From Paracoccus bogoriensis (lineage in GTDB: Bacteria > Pseudomonadota > Alphaproteobacteria > Rhodobacterales > Rhodobacteraceae): DNA of 64,000 bases. Numbering within the stretch: the first letter of the stretch is position 1; the number at the start of each line of letters is the position of its first letter. The position numbers were made by a program, and so were the translations under genes. This document shows, in pieces, positions 39,199-49,312 of this stretch. The stretch spans positions 84,529-148,528 of the forward strand of contig NZ_JAHYSR010000005.1 of NCBI RefSeq assembly GCF_019431455.1, written 5' to 3'. Under the pieces are notes generated by a model. That model was not told where the DNA came from. It saw only the letters and a list, made by a program, of their open reading frames with translations, and made no database searches.

Positions 39199-39587
39199 GT
39201 GCGGTCCATGTGGCCAGCATCGAACCGGCCCGGCAGCAGATCGCCGATCGTGGTCTGCAGAAGCGTCCCGTCGGTCGTGGCCAGCGTCACCGGCACATCG
39301 GCGCGGCCGAACTCGGCCAGTTTCTGGCGGCAGCCTCCGCACGGCGGCACCGGGCTGGGGCTGTCGGCGATCACGGCGACCGCGACCAGCTCGGTCTCGC
39401 CTGCGGCGACCATGGCGGCGATGGCCCCGGCCTCGGCGCAGGTGCCTTCGGGATAGGCCACGTTCTCGACATTGCAGCCCCGATAGACCGCGCCCGACGC
39501 ACCACGGATCGCCGCACCAACCTTGAATCGGGAATAGGGGGCATAGGCGCGTTCGCGCACCTCTCGCGCAGCATCGACCAGTGACAT
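39195..39587 (-). CDS. cdd: Cytidine deaminase
   Basis: 130 residues from the ATG at 39587, with AAAGG 7 nt upstream; the frame is open further upstream without homology. Zn sites are CAEAGAIAAM (Cys and catalytic Glu) and PPCGGCRQKLAEF (two Cys), the three-Cys arrangement of small tetrameric deaminases. It deaminates (deoxy)cytidine to (deoxy)uridine. First gene of the leftward nucleoside salvage operon; its promoter lies in the 167-nt gap shared with maeB. Confidence 0.93.
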   Translation of the reverse strand: MSLVDAAREVRERAYAPYSRFKVGAAIRGASGAVYRGCNVENVAYPEGTCAEAGAIAAMVAAGETELVAVAVIADSPSPVPPCGGCRQKLAEFGRADVPVTLATTDGTLLQTTIGDLLPGRFDAGHMDRT

Positions 39588-39713
39588 GTTCAAGCCTTTC
39601 ATCCGTGTTCCCCGCAATTTGCGCCCGCATCGCGACAGGCGCAAGCCGCCAGCAGCGTCTCGCCCCCTCTGCGCCAAAGCCTGCGACATCGCGTCTGTTC
39701 GAGGCCGCGGAAA

Positions 39714-39731
39714 TGGTTTAACGGTAAACCA
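39714..39731. promoter_or_regulatory. Operator-like palindrome between cdd and maeB
   Basis: TGGTTTA-ACGG-TAAACCA is a perfect 7-bp inverted repeat with a 4-bp centre, AT-rich in an otherwise GC-rich gap. It ends 23 nt before the maeB start and lies 127 nt upstream of cdd. Position and symmetry suit a dimeric repressor; which one is unknown. Confidence 0.45.
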
Positions 39732-39754
39732 ATTCCCAAAGCGGAGGGGCAGAG

Positions 39755-42034
39755 ATGGAAGAACGCAGGCAGGACAGCGCCAGGCAGGCAGCCTTGGATT
39801 ATCACGAGTTTCCGCGCCCCGGGAAGCTGGAGATCCGCGCGACGAAACCTCTGGCCAACGGGCGCGACCTGTCTCGGGCCTATTCGCCCGGCGTCGCCGA
39901 GGCCTGTCTGGAAATCAAGGCGGATCCGACGAACGCGGCGCGCTACACCTCGCGCGGGAATCTGGTCGCGGTCGTCTCGAACGGCACGGCGGTTCTGGGC
40001 CTGGGCAATATCGGCGCGCTGGCCTCGAAACCGGTGATGGAGGGCAAGGCGGTCCTGTTCAAGAAATTCGCGAACATCGACTGTTTCGACATCGAACTGA
40101 ACGAGCCCGATCCCGAGAAGCTGGCCGAGATCGTCTGCGCGCTGGAACCGACCTTTGGCGCCATCAACCTCGAGGACATCAAGGCTCCCGACTGCTTCAT
40201 CGTGGAAAAGATCTGCCGCGAGCGGATGAACATCCCGGTCTTTCACGACGACCAGCACGGCACCGCGATCGTGGTGGGCGCGGCGGCGACGAACGCGCTG
40301 CGCATCGCCGGCAAGCGGTTCGAGGACATCAAGATCGTCTCGACCGGCGGAGGGGCTGCGGGGATCGCCTGCCTCGACATGCTGCTGAAGCTGGGCGTGA
40401 AGCGCGAGAATGTCTGGCTCTGCGACATTCACGGGCTGGTCTATCAGGGCCGGGCCGAGGACATGAACCCGCAAAAGGCCGCTTACGCCCAGCCCTCGGA
40501 CAAGCGGAGCCTGGCCGAGGTGATCGACGGCGCCGACCTGTTCCTGGGCCTCTCGGGGCCGGGCGTTCTGAAGCCCGAGATGGTTGCGCGCATGGCCCCG
40601 CGCCCGATCGTCTTTGCGCTGGCGAACCCTACGCCGGAAATCCTGCCCGACGAGGTCCGTAGCGTCGCCCCCGACGCGATCATCGCCACGGGGCGCAGCG
40701 ATTACCCCAATCAGGTTAACAACGTCCTGTGCTTTCCCTTCATCTTCCGCGGCGCGCTGGATGTGGGCGCGACGACGATCAACGACGAGATGAAGATCGC
40801 CTGTATCGAGGGCATTGCCGCGCTGGCCCGCGCCACGACCGCCGCCGAGGCCGCCGCCGCCTATCGCGGCGAGACACTGACCTTCGGCCCCGACTATCTG
40901 ATCCCCAAGCCGTTTGATCCGCGTCTGGTGGGCGTGGTCAGCAGCGCGGTGGCGCGCGCGGCGATGGAGTCGGGCGTGGCGACGCGCCCCCTGCCCGATC
41001 TTGCGGCCTACAAGCAGAAACTGGACAGTTCGGTCTTCCGCTCGGCCATGATCATGCGCCCGGTTTTCGAGGCCGCCGCCACCGCCACCCGCCGCATCGC
41101 CTTTGCCGAGGGCGAGGATGAACGCGTCCTGCGCGCCGCCAATGCGATGCTGGAGGAGACCACCGACGTTCCGATCCTGATCGGCCGCCCCGAGGTCATC
41201 GCCATGCGCGCCGAACGTGCGGGCCTGCCCATCCGTCCGGAACGCGACTTCGAGATCGTGAACCCCGAGAACGATCCGCGGTATCGCGATTACTGGGAGA
41301 CCTACCACAACCTCATGGCCCGCCGGGGCGTCAGCCCTGACATTGCTCGCGCGATCATGCGCACGAATACGACCGCCATTGCCGCCGTCATGGTCCATCG
41401 CAACGAGGCCGACAGCCTGATCTGCGGCACGTTCGGGCAATTCTCGTGGCATCTGCGCTATATTCAAGAGGTTCTGGCCCGCGACGGGCTGCGCCCGCAT
41501 GGCGCGCTGTCCATGATCATCCTGGAGGATGGGCCGCTGTTCATCGCGGATACGCAGGTTCATCAGGATCCCACCCCGGAACAGATCACCGAGGTCGCCT
41601 GCGGCGCTGCGCGTCATGTGCGCCGTTTCGGCCTTGCGCCGCGCGTGGCCCTGTGCAGCCATTCGCAATTCGGCAATCTCGACAGCGCCTCAGGGCGCAA
41701 GATGCGCGAGGCAATGCGGCTTCTGGACATGAAGAAGCCCGATTTCATGTATGAGGGCGAGATGCATGTGGACAGCGCGCTCGACCCCGAGATCCGCGCG
41801 CGCATCTTCCCGGGTTCGCGTCTCGAGGGTGCGGCGAATACCCTGATCTTTTCGAATGCCGATGCGGCATCGGCTGTGCGAAATGCGCTGAAGATGAAGG
41901 CAGGCGGGCTTGAGGTCGGGCCGATCCTGATGGGCATGGGAAACCGCGCGCATATCGTCACGCCCTCGATCACGACGCGCGGGCTGCTGAACATGAGCGT
42001 TCTGGCCGGCACGCCCGTCGCCTATTACGGATGA
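39755..42034 (+). CDS. maeB: NADP-dependent malic enzyme with C-terminal phosphotransacetylase-like domain
   Basis: 759 residues. Malic enzyme part (about residues 1-430): [48 protein letters not shown], the NADP loop [16 protein letters not shown], and [12 protein letters not shown]. The rest (about 440-759) is a phosphate acetyltransferase-like domain ([44 protein letters not shown]). It converts malate to pyruvate and CO2. In known MaeB proteins the second domain is regulatory, sensing acetyl-CoA, and is not catalytic. Single gene, divergent from cdd. Confidence 0.95.
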   Translation: MEERRQDSARQAALDYHEFPRPGKLEIRATKPLANGRDLSRAYSPGVAEACLEIKADPTNAARYTSRGNLVAVVSNGTAVLGLGNIGALASKPVMEGKAVLFKKFANIDCFDIELNEPDPEKLAEIVCALEPTFGAINLEDIKAPDCFIVEKICRERMNIPVFHDDQHGTAIVVGAAATNALRIAGKRFEDIKIVSTGGGAAGIACLDMLLKLGVKRENVWLCDIHGLVYQGRAEDMNPQKAAYAQPSDKRSLAEVIDGADLFLGLSGPGVLKPEMVARMAPRPIVFALANPTPEILPDEVRSVAPDAIIATGRSDYPNQVNNVLCFPFIFRGALDVGATTINDEMKIACIEGIAALARATTAAEAAAAYRGETLTFGPDYLIPKPFDPRLVGVVSSAVARAAMESGVATRPLPDLAAYKQKLDSSVFRSAMIMRPVFEAAATATRRIAFAEGEDERVLRAANAMLEETTDVPILIGRPEVIAMRAERAGLPIRPERDFEIVNPENDPRYRDYWETYHNLMARRGVSPDIARAIMRTNTTAIAAVMVHRNEADSLICGTFGQFSWHLRYIQEVLARDGLRPHGALSMIILEDGPLFIADTQVHQDPTPEQITEVACGAARHVRRFGLAPRVALCSHSQFGNLDSASGRKMREAMRLLDMKKPDFMYEGEMHVDSALDPEIRARIFPGSRLEGAANTLIFSNADAASAVRNALKMKAGGLEVGPILMGMGNRAHIVTPSITTRGLLNMSVLAGTPVAYYG

Positions 42035-42076
42035 TCCCATTGGCGCGAATCGCAGGCGCCGGGCAATCCGGCTACT

Positions 42077-42154
42077 TTTGCAAAGAACCCGCGTGAAACA
42101 GGGGCGGCTTTGCAGTCCCGGCACTTTTGCAAATGTTCGTCACCACATTTGCAG
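42077..42154 (+). promoter_or_regulatory. TTTGCAAA repeats upstream of prpE
   Basis: Two exact TTTGCAAA palindromes (42077-42084 and 42126-42133) and two TTTGCAG near-copies (42109-42115, 42148-42154) fall within 78 nt of the 228-nt gap before the acyl-CoA synthetase. TTTGCAAA is the core recognised by RamB/PccR-type short-chain fatty acyl-CoA regulators. The regulator gene is not in the window. Confidence 0.55.
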
Positions 42155-42262
42155 CCTCTGCGGATGAAACCTGCCGCCCTGGAGGCTTCGAGCCGCTAAC
42201 AGAGTTGCGCCATATGCCCCTTGCTGCGTAACAAACAGTCGAGGATGCAGGGAGGGCATACA

Positions 42263-44158
42263 ATGGCATACCGCGAAATCTACAATGACTGGAAGACGGA
42301 CCCCGAGCGATTCTGGCTGGAGGCCGCCCGCGCGATCGACTGGGCCAAGGCGCCGGAACAGGCCTATTTCGATCAGGGTCCGGCGGGCGAATGGTTCGCG
42401 GATGCAACGGCGAATGCCTGCTGGAACGCGGTGGACCGGCACGTTGCAGCGGGTCACGGGAATCGCGTGGCCGTTATCCACGACAGCCCTGTCACCGGCA
42501 CGATCCGCAAGCTGACCTATGCCGAATTGCAGGCGCGCGTGGCAAGTCTCGCCGGGGCGCTGAAGGCGCGCGGCGTGGCCAAGGGCGACCGCGTCATCCT
42601 CTACATGCCGATGATCCCCGAGGCGCTGGAGGCGATGCTGGCCTGCGCGCGGATCGGCGCAGTGCATTCGGTCGTCTTCGGCGGGTTCGCCGCGCATGAA
42701 CTGGCGATGCGGATCGACGACGCGAAACCGCGTGCGGTCATCGCCGCCTCTTGCGGACTCGAACCGGGGCGGGTGGTCCACTACAAGCCGCTTCTGGACC
42801 GCGCCATCGACGAGGCAGCCCACAAACCCGATTTCTGCGTGATCTTCCAGCGCGAACAAGAGGTCGCAGCCCTGATCCCCGGCCGGGATCTGGACTGGCA
42901 CGGCTTCCAGGCCGGCGTCACCCCCGCCGATTGCGAACCGGTCGAGGGCAATCACCCGGCCTATGTCCTCTATACGTCGGGAACGACCGGCCAGCCCAAG
43001 GGCGTGGTGCGCCACACGGCCGGCCATATGGTCGCGCTGGCCTGGTCGATGCGCCATATTTACGACATCGGCGCGGGCGACGTGTTCTGGGCGGCCTCGG
43101 ATGTCGGCTGGGTCGTGGGGCACAGCTACATCTGCTATGGCCCCTTGCTGGTCGGCGCGACGACCATCGTCTTCGAGGGCAAGCCCGTCGGCACCCCTGA
43201 CGCCGGCACCTTCTGGCGCGTGATAGCGGAACACGGGGTGAAAAGTTTCTTCACCGCGCCGACCGCCATCCGCGCCGTGCGCCGCGACGACCCCCAGGGC
43301 GAGCATGTCCGCCGCCACGACCTTTCCTGTCTGAGGGCGCTGTTCCTGGCGGGCGAGCGGGCCGATCCCGACACGGTCACCTGGGCCGAGCGTCAGCTGG
43401 GCGTGCCTGTGATCGACCATTGGTGGCAGACCGAAACCGGCTGGGCGATCGCCGCAAACCCGCTTGGCGTCGAATTGCTGCCGGTGAAGAAGGGCAGCCC
43501 CTCGGTGCCCATGCCGGGCTATGACGTGCAGGTTCTTGACGAGGCGGGGCACCCGGTCGCCCCCGGCACGCTTGGCGCCATCGCCATCAGGTTGCCCCTG
43601 CCCCCCGGCACGCTGCCCACGCTGTGGAATGCCGAGGATCGGTTCCGCAAGGCCTATCTGTCGCATTTCCCCGGCTATTACGAGACGGGCGATGCGGGCT
43701 ATGTGGACGAGGACGGTTATCTTTACATCATGGCGCGCACCGATGACGTGATCAACGTGGCGGGCCATCGCCTGTCCACCGGCGCGATGGAAGAGGTTCT
43801 GTCGGCCCATCCGGCTGTCGCGGAATGTGCGGTGATCGGCGTGGCGGACGCTGTGAAAGGTCAGGTGCCCTTGGGGCTGTTGTGCCTGAAGAAAGGTGTC
43901 GAGACCGCACCCGAAACCGTCGTGGCCGAAGTCGTGCGGATGGTGCGCGACCAGATCGGCCCTGTCGCCGCCTTCAAGACGGCCTGTGTGGTGGACCGGC
44001 TGCCCAAGACCCGCTCGGGCAAGATCCTGCGCGCGACCATGTGCAAGATCGCGGATGGCGCGGATTTCAGGATGCCCGCCACGATCGACGACCCGGCCAT
44101 CCTCGACGAGATTGCCGTGGCGCTGGCGCGCATCGGATATCCCCAAGCGCGAGGCTGA
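42263..44158 (+). CDS. prpE: Propionyl-CoA synthetase (ACSS3/PrpE-type acyl-CoA ligase)
   Basis: 631 residues from the ATG at 42263, with GGGAGGG upstream; an in-frame ATG at 42221 is less likely. AMP-forming acyl-CoA synthetase: N-terminal ACAS_N (YREIYNDWKTDPERFWLEAA), P-loop YTSGTTGQPKGVVR, DHWWQTETGW, YETGDAGYVDEDGYLYIMARTDDVINVAGHRLSTGAMEE and the acetylatable Lys in PKTRSGKILRATM. The WKTDPERFWLEAARAIDW start and the A5/A8 region match PrpE more than acetyl-CoA synthetase. Propionate or acetate is likely the substrate. Upstream TTTGCAAA repeats suggest control by a short-chain acyl-CoA sensor. Confidence 0.88.
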   Translation: MAYREIYNDWKTDPERFWLEAARAIDWAKAPEQAYFDQGPAGEWFADATANACWNAVDRHVAAGHGNRVAVIHDSPVTGTIRKLTYAELQARVASLAGALKARGVAKGDRVILYMPMIPEALEAMLACARIGAVHSVVFGGFAAHELAMRIDDAKPRAVIAASCGLEPGRVVHYKPLLDRAIDEAAHKPDFCVIFQREQEVAALIPGRDLDWHGFQAGVTPADCEPVEGNHPAYVLYTSGTTGQPKGVVRHTAGHMVALAWSMRHIYDIGAGDVFWAASDVGWVVGHSYICYGPLLVGATTIVFEGKPVGTPDAGTFWRVIAEHGVKSFFTAPTAIRAVRRDDPQGEHVRRHDLSCLRALFLAGERADPDTVTWAERQLGVPVIDHWWQTETGWAIAANPLGVELLPVKKGSPSVPMPGYDVQVLDEAGHPVAPGTLGAIAIRLPLPPGTLPTLWNAEDRFRKAYLSHFPGYYETGDAGYVDEDGYLYIMARTDDVINVAGHRLSTGAMEEVLSAHPAVAECAVIGVADAVKGQVPLGLLCLKKGVETAPETVVAEVVRMVRDQIGPVAAFKTACVVDRLPKTRSGKILRATMCKIADGADFRMPATIDDPAILDEIAVALARIGYPQARG

Positions 44159-44161
44159 GAC

Positions 44162-44193
44162 CGGCGCCAAGGCGCCGCACCTCGGCCCGGTGC
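44162..44193. terminator. Double hairpin between prpE and aroA
   Basis: CGGCGCC-AA-GGCGCCG (44162-44177) and GCACC/GGTGC (44177-44181, 44189-44193) sit in the 51-nt gap between convergent stop codons. Likely a bidirectional terminator. Confidence 0.5.
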
Positions 44194-44209
44194 GGCCCCG
44201 CAAACAAGA

Positions 44210-45547
44210 TCACGCCGCGGTAAAGCTGGCGCCGAGGCGGGTCATCAAGGGCACGAAATCCGGGAAGGACGTGACGATCGGGCTGGCATCGTCGATGCTG
44301 ACCGGCCGGTCGGCGGCGAGTCCCAGGACCAGGAAAGACATCGCGATCCGGTGGTCCAGATGCGTGGCCGCCCGCCCACCGCCCGGCACGCCCGATGCGC
44401 CGTGGACGGTCAGGCTGTCATGTGTCTCCTCGACGCGGACGCCGTTGGCCTCGAGCCCGCGGGCCATCGCGTCGATGCGGTCGCTTTCCTTCACACGCAG
44501 TTCCGCCACGCCGTTCATCACGGTCTTGCCTTCGGCAAAGGCCGCCACGACCGACAGGATCGGGAATTCGTCGATCATGCTGGCCGCGCGCGAGGCGGGA
44601 ACCTCGACCCCCGTCAGGCGGCTGTGGCGCACGCGCAGATCGGCCACCGGCTCGCCCCCCTCGCTGCGTTCGTTCTCGAAGGTGATGTCGGCGCCCATGT
44701 CCAGCAGCGTGACGTAGAGCCCGTCGCGGGTCGGGTTGCGGCTGACCCCTGGCACAAGGATGTCCGAGCCCGGCACGATCAGAGCCGCCGCGACCGGGAA
44801 GGCGGCGCTGGACGGATCGCGCGGCACCGCGACAGGCCGGGCACGCAGTTCGGGGCGGCCCTGCAGGGTGATGACATGGCCCTCGGCGGTGGTCTCGGCG
44901 TGGATCGTGGCACCGAAGCCCGCCAGCATCCGTTCGGAATGGTCGCGCGTGGGTTCCGGCTCGATCACGACCGTCTCGCCGGGGGCATTCAGGCCCGCCA
45001 GCAGGATCGCCGACTTGATCTGCGCGCTGGCCACAGGGCTGCGATAGCGGATCGGCAGCGGGTCGGCGGCGCCCTCGATGGTGATGGGCAGGCGGCCCCC
45101 CTCGCGTGCGGTGATGCGGGCACCGAATTGCGACAGCGGATCGGTGACGCGCGCCATCGGGCGGCGCGACAGGCTGGCATCGCCCGTGAAGGTCGCGGTG
45201 ATCGGCGTCGTGCCCATCGCGCCCATGATCAGCCTGACGCCCGTGCCGGAATTGCCGCAGTCGATCACGGATTGCGGCTCGGCAAAGCCGCCCACGCCAA
45301 CACCATGAACCGACCACGCGCCGGGTCCGGACCGTTCGACCTGCGCGCCAAAGGCGGCCATGGCGGCGGCGGTGTCCAGCACGTCCTGCCCTTCCAGCAG
45401 CCCGGTGATCGTCGTCTCGCCCACCGACAGCGCGCCAAGGATCAGGGCGCGGTGGCTGATCGACTTGTCGCCGGGCACCTGCGCCTCGCCCGTCAGCGGG
45501 CCTGAGGCGCGAGAGGTCATCGGGCGGGGTTCGGTAGAATGCGACAT
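44210..45547 (-). CDS. aroA: 3-phosphoshikimate 1-carboxyvinyltransferase (EPSP synthase)
   Basis: 445 residues. Sixth step of the shikimate pathway, which supplies chorismate to TrpE. Motifs: [102 protein letters not shown] and [13 protein letters not shown]. The sequence is of the bacterial class II type, with the FLASG.. segment replaced by the CGNSGTG form; herbicide sensitivity is not inferred. Divergent from the AlkD-like gene with a 124-nt gap. Confidence 0.93.
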   Translation of the reverse strand: MSHSTEPRPMTSRASGPLTGEAQVPGDKSISHRALILGALSVGETTITGLLEGQDVLDTAAAMAAFGAQVERSGPGAWSVHGVGVGGFAEPQSVIDCGNSGTGVRLIMGAMGTTPITATFTGDASLSRRPMARVTDPLSQFGARITAREGGRLPITIEGAADPLPIRYRSPVASAQIKSAILLAGLNAPGETVVIEPEPTRDHSERMLAGFGATIHAETTAEGHVITLQGRPELRARPVAVPRDPSSAAFPVAAALIVPGSDILVPGVSRNPTRDGLYVTLLDMGADITFENERSEGGEPVADLRVRHSRLTGVEVPASRAASMIDEFPILSVVAAFAEGKTVMNGVAELRVKESDRIDAMARGLEANGVRVEETHDSLTVHGASGVPGGGRAATHLDHRIAMSFLVLGLAADRPVSIDDASPIVTSFPDFVPLMTRLGASFTAA

Positions 45548-45671
45548 GGGATCCCTCGTGTTTCCGCGGGTCTTTTACCGCTACCACCGGGGGCGTGCCA
45601 CCATCTTCTTGGGGCTGCTTGTGAGGAATGCTCTACGCAGGCTAGAAGCGGGCCAGCAGACGAGGTGAAGC

Positions 45672-46367
45672 ATGAAAGAGATCGAGGCCTTGCGCGCGCT
45701 GGCCGACCCGGACCGCGCCGCCCGCGAGGCCGGGCGCCACAAGAGCGGGCGCGAGACGTTGGGCCTGACCCCCGCTGCCATGGCCGAAAAGGTCGCCGCG
45801 TGGCGCCAACGCCCGCTGGAGGCGCGTCTGGCCCTGTCCGCGGCCCTGTGGGAGGCCGATCTGCACGAAAGCCGGCTGATCGCGCCGCGCCTGCTGGCAC
45901 AGGCCCGGATCGACCCGGATCAGCCGGTCTGGGAATTGTTGACGCAGTGGCTGCCTGATCTGGACGGTGCGGTTCTGACCGATGCGCTAGCGACCGCGCT
46001 GCAAAAGCGTGTCGCCGCCGATCCGGGCCGGATGGACGAGGCCGAGACCTGGCTGGCCGCGGCGAATCCGTGGATGCGGCGCGCGGCGATGGCCTCGGCG
46101 CTGCCCTTTGCCAAGCTGGTCCACCCCAAACCCTCCGAACGGGTCGCACGCGAACGCGCGCATGATTGGGCGGCGACGCTGGCGGGTGATGCGCATGGCG
46201 CGGTCCAGCAAGGCGTGGCAGTCTGGCTGCGAACGCTTGCCCCCCGCGACCCGGACGCCGTCCGGGCTTTCATCCGGGCACATGGCACACGGATGAAGCC
46301 CCATGCCCTGGCCGAGGCGCGCCGCGCGCTGGAAGGGCACAGCGCACGAGGCTGTCACGAGCGATAG
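45672..46367 (+). CDS. AlkD-like DNA alkylation repair protein (HEAT repeat)
   Basis: 231 residues, almost wholly alpha-helical with repeated Ala/Leu/Trp-rich helices (LGLTPAAMAEKVAAWR, ARLALSAALWEADLHESRLIAPRLL, WLAAANPWMRRAAMASALPFAKLV, WVRT-like WLRTLAPRDPDAVRAFIRAHGTRM). This matches the AlkD/DNA alkylation repair family, whose members excise 3- and 7-alkylpurines. The catalytic Asp and Trp of AlkD could not be placed with certainty. Convergent with the lipoprotein gene, whose end overlaps it by 13 nt. Confidence 0.75.
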   Translation: MKEIEALRALADPDRAAREAGRHKSGRETLGLTPAAMAEKVAAWRQRPLEARLALSAALWEADLHESRLIAPRLLAQARIDPDQPVWELLTQWLPDLDGAVLTDALATALQKRVAADPGRMDEAETWLAAANPWMRRAAMASALPFAKLVHPKPSERVARERAHDWAATLAGDAHGAVQQGVAVWLRTLAPRDPDAVRAFIRAHGTRMKPHALAEARRALEGHSARGCHER

Positions 46368-46852
46368 ACCTCAAGCCGGGGCAGATCGGTCAGGGGCACA
46401 CCCAGAAGCTGCATCGCCGGCAGCGAGACCTGGCTTCCCGCTCCGCCCGAGGTCAAGGGGATCAATTCGACCTGGGCCGACTTGCCGGTGGCGGGGTTCA
46501 CGATGCGGCCCATGGCGCGTTCCGTGACCAGAGGCGTGCGGATCCAGAATCCGGGTTCGGACGGATTGCCCAGCGACGCGATGGTCGTTCCCAATCGTGT
46601 CTCGGCGCGCTCGGCCGGGCGGGCGGCCGCGGCGCGCTGTTCGGCCGTCGTGGTGTCCAGCTGCGCAGGCGTCGCACGGGCGGCGGGCCGGGGCGCGTGG
46701 GCGCGGGTGATGGCGGTCGCCGCGGCGACGGCCTCGGGTGTGGGCGCGGCGGCTGCGGGCGCAGATGAGACATCCGGTCGTCCGGTCAGGGTGCCGGGCG
46801 CGCAGGCCGCCAACAGCGCGGGCAGGATCAGGCTTGGCAAAACGCGGGACAT
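46355..46852 (-). CDS. Conserved lipoprotein of unknown function
   Basis: 165 residues. The signal peptide ends in a lipobox (LPALLAACAPG), so the mature protein is probably lipid-anchored at Cys17. An Ala/Pro/Thr-rich stretch follows. The C-terminal 75 residues are compact (PGFWIRTPLVTERAMGRIVNPATGK, VELIPLTSGGAGSQVSLPAMQLLGVPLTDLPRLEVYR) and resemble the small beta-barrel tail of Rhodobacterales lipoproteins with no assigned role. Divergent from moaA with a 150-nt gap, and tail-to-tail overlapping with the AlkD-like gene. Confidence 0.7.
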   Translation of the reverse strand: MSRVLPSLILPALLAACAPGTLTGRPDVSSAPAAAAPTPEAVAAATAITRAHAPRPAARATPAQLDTTTAEQRAAAARPAERAETRLGTTIASLGNPSEPGFWIRTPLVTERAMGRIVNPATGKSAQVELIPLTSGGAGSQVSLPAMQLLGVPLTDLPRLEVYRS

Positions 46853-47002
46853 GAGCGCCTCTCTTGCGGGGATCTGTGCGGCAAGACTAGCCCCGCGTCA
46901 CGCCATCGTCCACCGACAGCACCGTGACGCGCGCGTGACCGGCAGCGCCCCGCGCAGACGCCCTGCCTTGCGCGGCCACGCCTGCAGGTTTACCTTTGAC
47001 GG

Positions 47003-48034
47003 ATGGACCAAGTAGCCCCACTGATTGACCCCTTCGCCCGTCCCATCACCTACCTGCGGGTCTCGGTGACCGATCGCTGCGATTTCCGCTGTGTCTATTG
47101 CATGGCCGAGCATATGCAATTCCTGCCAAAGGCCGACCTGCTGACGCTCGAGGAACTGGATCGCCTCTGTTCGGCCTTTGTCGGCCTCGGCGTGCGCAAG
47201 CTGCGGATCACGGGCGGCGAGCCGCTTGTCCGGCGCGGTATCATGGGCTTTTTTCGCGCCATGTCGCGGCACCTGGGCGCAGGACTTGACGAACTGACGC
47301 TGACCACGAATGGCAGTCAGCTTGCCCGCCATGCGGCCGCACTGGCCGATTGCGGCGTCCGGCGCGTGAACGTATCGCTGGACACGCTGAACCCGGACCG
47401 CTTTGCCGCGATCACCCGATGGGGCCGCCTGCCGCAGGTGATGGAAGGCATCGCTGCCGCCCGCGCCGCAGGGCTGCGCGTCAAGATCAACACCGTCGCG
47501 CTGAAGGGCGTGAACGAGGCCGAATTGTTCGATCTGGTCCGCTGGTGCGGGGACGAGGGCCATGACCTGACCTTCATCGAGGTGATGCCGATGGGCGATC
47601 TGGGTCTTGATGCCGTGGGCGGGGCAGGCGATGGCGGACGGCTGGATCAGTATTGGCCGCTCTCCGACCTGCGCGCCCGCCTGGCCGAGCGTTTCGACCT
47701 GATCGACCTGACCGAACGCAGCGGCGGGCCCGCGCGCTATGTGCGGCTGGCCCAGACGGGTCAGAAGATCGGCTTCATTACGCCCTTGACGCATAACTTC
47801 TGCGAAAGCTGCAATCGCGTGCGCGTCACCTGCACGGGCGAATTGTTCATGTGCCTCGGGCAAGAGGACAATGCCGATCTGCGCGCGCCCCTGCGCGCCA
47901 GCCCCGATGACACTGCGCTGCGCCAGACGATCCGCGCCGCCATCGCGCGCAAGCCCAGGGGCCATGATTTCGATTATTCCCGCCAGCGCGTCTCGGGTCA
48001 GATGTCCCGCCACATGAGCCATACGGGCGGCTGA
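47003..48034 (+). CDS. moaA: GTP 3',8-cyclase MoaA
   Basis: 343 residues, radical SAM enzyme starting molybdenum cofactor synthesis. The N-terminal [4Fe-4S] site is [16 protein letters not shown]-binding segments are [12 protein letters not shown] and [10 protein letters not shown]. The C-terminal second cluster is [20 protein letters not shown], and the protein ends in the conserved Gly-Gly. MoaA acts just before MoaC, encoded 17 kb away in the trp operon. No molybdenum cofactor riboswitch was recognised in the 150-nt gap upstream. Confidence 0.95.
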   Translation: MDQVAPLIDPFARPITYLRVSVTDRCDFRCVYCMAEHMQFLPKADLLTLEELDRLCSAFVGLGVRKLRITGGEPLVRRGIMGFFRAMSRHLGAGLDELTLTTNGSQLARHAAALADCGVRRVNVSLDTLNPDRFAAITRWGRLPQVMEGIAAARAAGLRVKINTVALKGVNEAELFDLVRWCGDEGHDLTFIEVMPMGDLGLDAVGGAGDGGRLDQYWPLSDLRARLAERFDLIDLTERSGGPARYVRLAQTGQKIGFITPLTHNFCESCNRVRVTCTGELFMCLGQEDNADLRAPLRASPDDTALRQTIRAAIARKPRGHDFDYSRQRVSGQMSRHMSHTGG

Positions 48035-48060
48035 TATTCGGGCGCAGGGCGGGGGGTCCG

Positions 48061-48096
48061 GGGGGCGCGAGCGCCCCCGGCCGTCGCGGGACGCAA
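48061..48096 (-). terminator. Terminator-like repeat, copy 2 (after ispG)
   Basis: Inverted repeat GGGGGCGC/GCGCCCCC (48061-48068, 48071-48078). In the leftward sense it is preceded by TTGCGTCCCGCGAC (complement of 48083-48096), which starts two nt after the ispG stop. It is also tail-to-tail with moaA, so it may act on both. Confidence 0.55.
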
Positions 48097-48098
48097 GG

Positions 48099-49229
48099 CT
48101 ACTCGGTCGCGGCGGGCGTGTTGGCCTGCGCCTCAAGCTTTGCGGCGCGTTCCTCGACCAGTTGCACGATGTGGTCGATCATCTGTTCGTTCGACATCTT
48201 GTGGCTCTGCCTGCCCGCCACATAGACCATGCCTGACCCTGCCCCGCCGCCGGTGAAACCAAGATCGGTCATCAGCGCCTCGCCCGGCCCGTTGACCACG
48301 CAGCCGATGATCGACAGCGACATGGGCGTCTTGATGTGTTCCAGCCGCTGTTCCAGCGCCTCGACGGTCTTGATCACGTCAAAGCCCTGCCGCGCGCAGG
48401 AAGGGCAGCTGATGATCTGCACGCCCCGCGTCCGCAGTCCCAGGGATTTCAGGATCTCGAAGCCGACCTTCACCTCTTGCACCGGATCGGCCGACAGGCT
48501 GACGCGGATCGTGTCGCCGATCCCCATCCACAGCAGGTTGCCCAGCCCGATGGCCGATTTCACCGTGCCGCCGACAAGGCCGCCTGCCTCGGTGATGCCC
48601 AGATGGATCGGCGCATCCGTCGCCTCGGCCAGCATCTGATAGGCGGCCGCCGACAGGAACACGTCCGAGGCCTTCACGCTGATCTTGAAGTCGTGGAAAT
48701 CGTTATCCTGCAGGATCCTGATGTGATCCAGCGCGGATTCCACCATCGCATCGGGGCAAGGTTCGCCATATTTCTCCAGCAGGTGCTTTTCCAGAGAGCC
48801 CGCATTGACGCCGACGCGGATGGCGCAGCCATGATCCCTGGCGGCCCTGATGACCTCGCGCACACGGCTTTCATCGCCGATATTGCCCGGATTGATCCGC
48901 AGGCAGGCCGCGCCCGCCTCGGCGGCCTCGATGGCGCGCTTGTAGTGGAAATGGATGTCCGCCACGATCGGCACCGGGCTTTCGCGGCAGATCTCGCGCA
49001 GCGCGCGCGTCGTCTCCTGATCCGGCGCGCTGATGCGCACGATGTCGGCCCCGGCCTCGGCGGCGGCGATGACCTGCGCCAGCGTGGCCTTCACATCATG
49101 GCCGTCCGTATTGGTCATGGTCTGGACGCTGATCGGGGCGTCGCCCCCCACCGGCACGTTGCCGACCATGATCTGGCGCGACTTGCGCCGCTCGATATTG
49201 CGCCAGGGCCGGATCGGGTTCAGCGACAT
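48099..49229 (-). CDS. ispG: 4-hydroxy-3-methylbut-2-enyl diphosphate synthase
   Basis: 376 residues. Penultimate enzyme of the non-mevalonate isoprenoid pathway, with a [4Fe-4S] cluster. N-terminal TIM barrel: [60 protein letters not shown] and [10 protein letters not shown]. The C-terminal cluster ligands are in [13 protein letters not shown] and [11 protein letters not shown]. Leftward, separated by 83 nt from thiN upstream. It ends with an acidic, Ala-rich tail ([18 protein letters not shown]). Confidence 0.95.
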   Translation of the reverse strand: MSLNPIRPWRNIERRKSRQIMVGNVPVGGDAPISVQTMTNTDGHDVKATLAQVIAAAEAGADIVRISAPDQETTRALREICRESPVPIVADIHFHYKRAIEAAEAGAACLRINPGNIGDESRVREVIRAARDHGCAIRVGVNAGSLEKHLLEKYGEPCPDAMVESALDHIRILQDNDFHDFKISVKASDVFLSAAAYQMLAEATDAPIHLGITEAGGLVGGTVKSAIGLGNLLWMGIGDTIRVSLSADPVQEVKVGFEILKSLGLRTRGVQIISCPSCARQGFDVIKTVEALEQRLEHIKTPMSLSIIGCVVNGPGEALMTDLGFTGGGAGSGMVYVAGRQSHKMSNEQMIDHIVQLVEERAAKLEAQANTPAATE

Positions 49230-49312
49230 GCGTGGAGCCTCCTAGGGTTCGTCCGAGACATAGGACAGAGACCGCCTTGCGACAACCACCTGCCTCCTGT
49301 GTGGAGCGACGC

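Noticed and set aside
46853..47002. A molybdenum cofactor riboswitch upstream of moaA.
   Set aside because: No matching multi-stem architecture could be recognised in the 150-nt gap.
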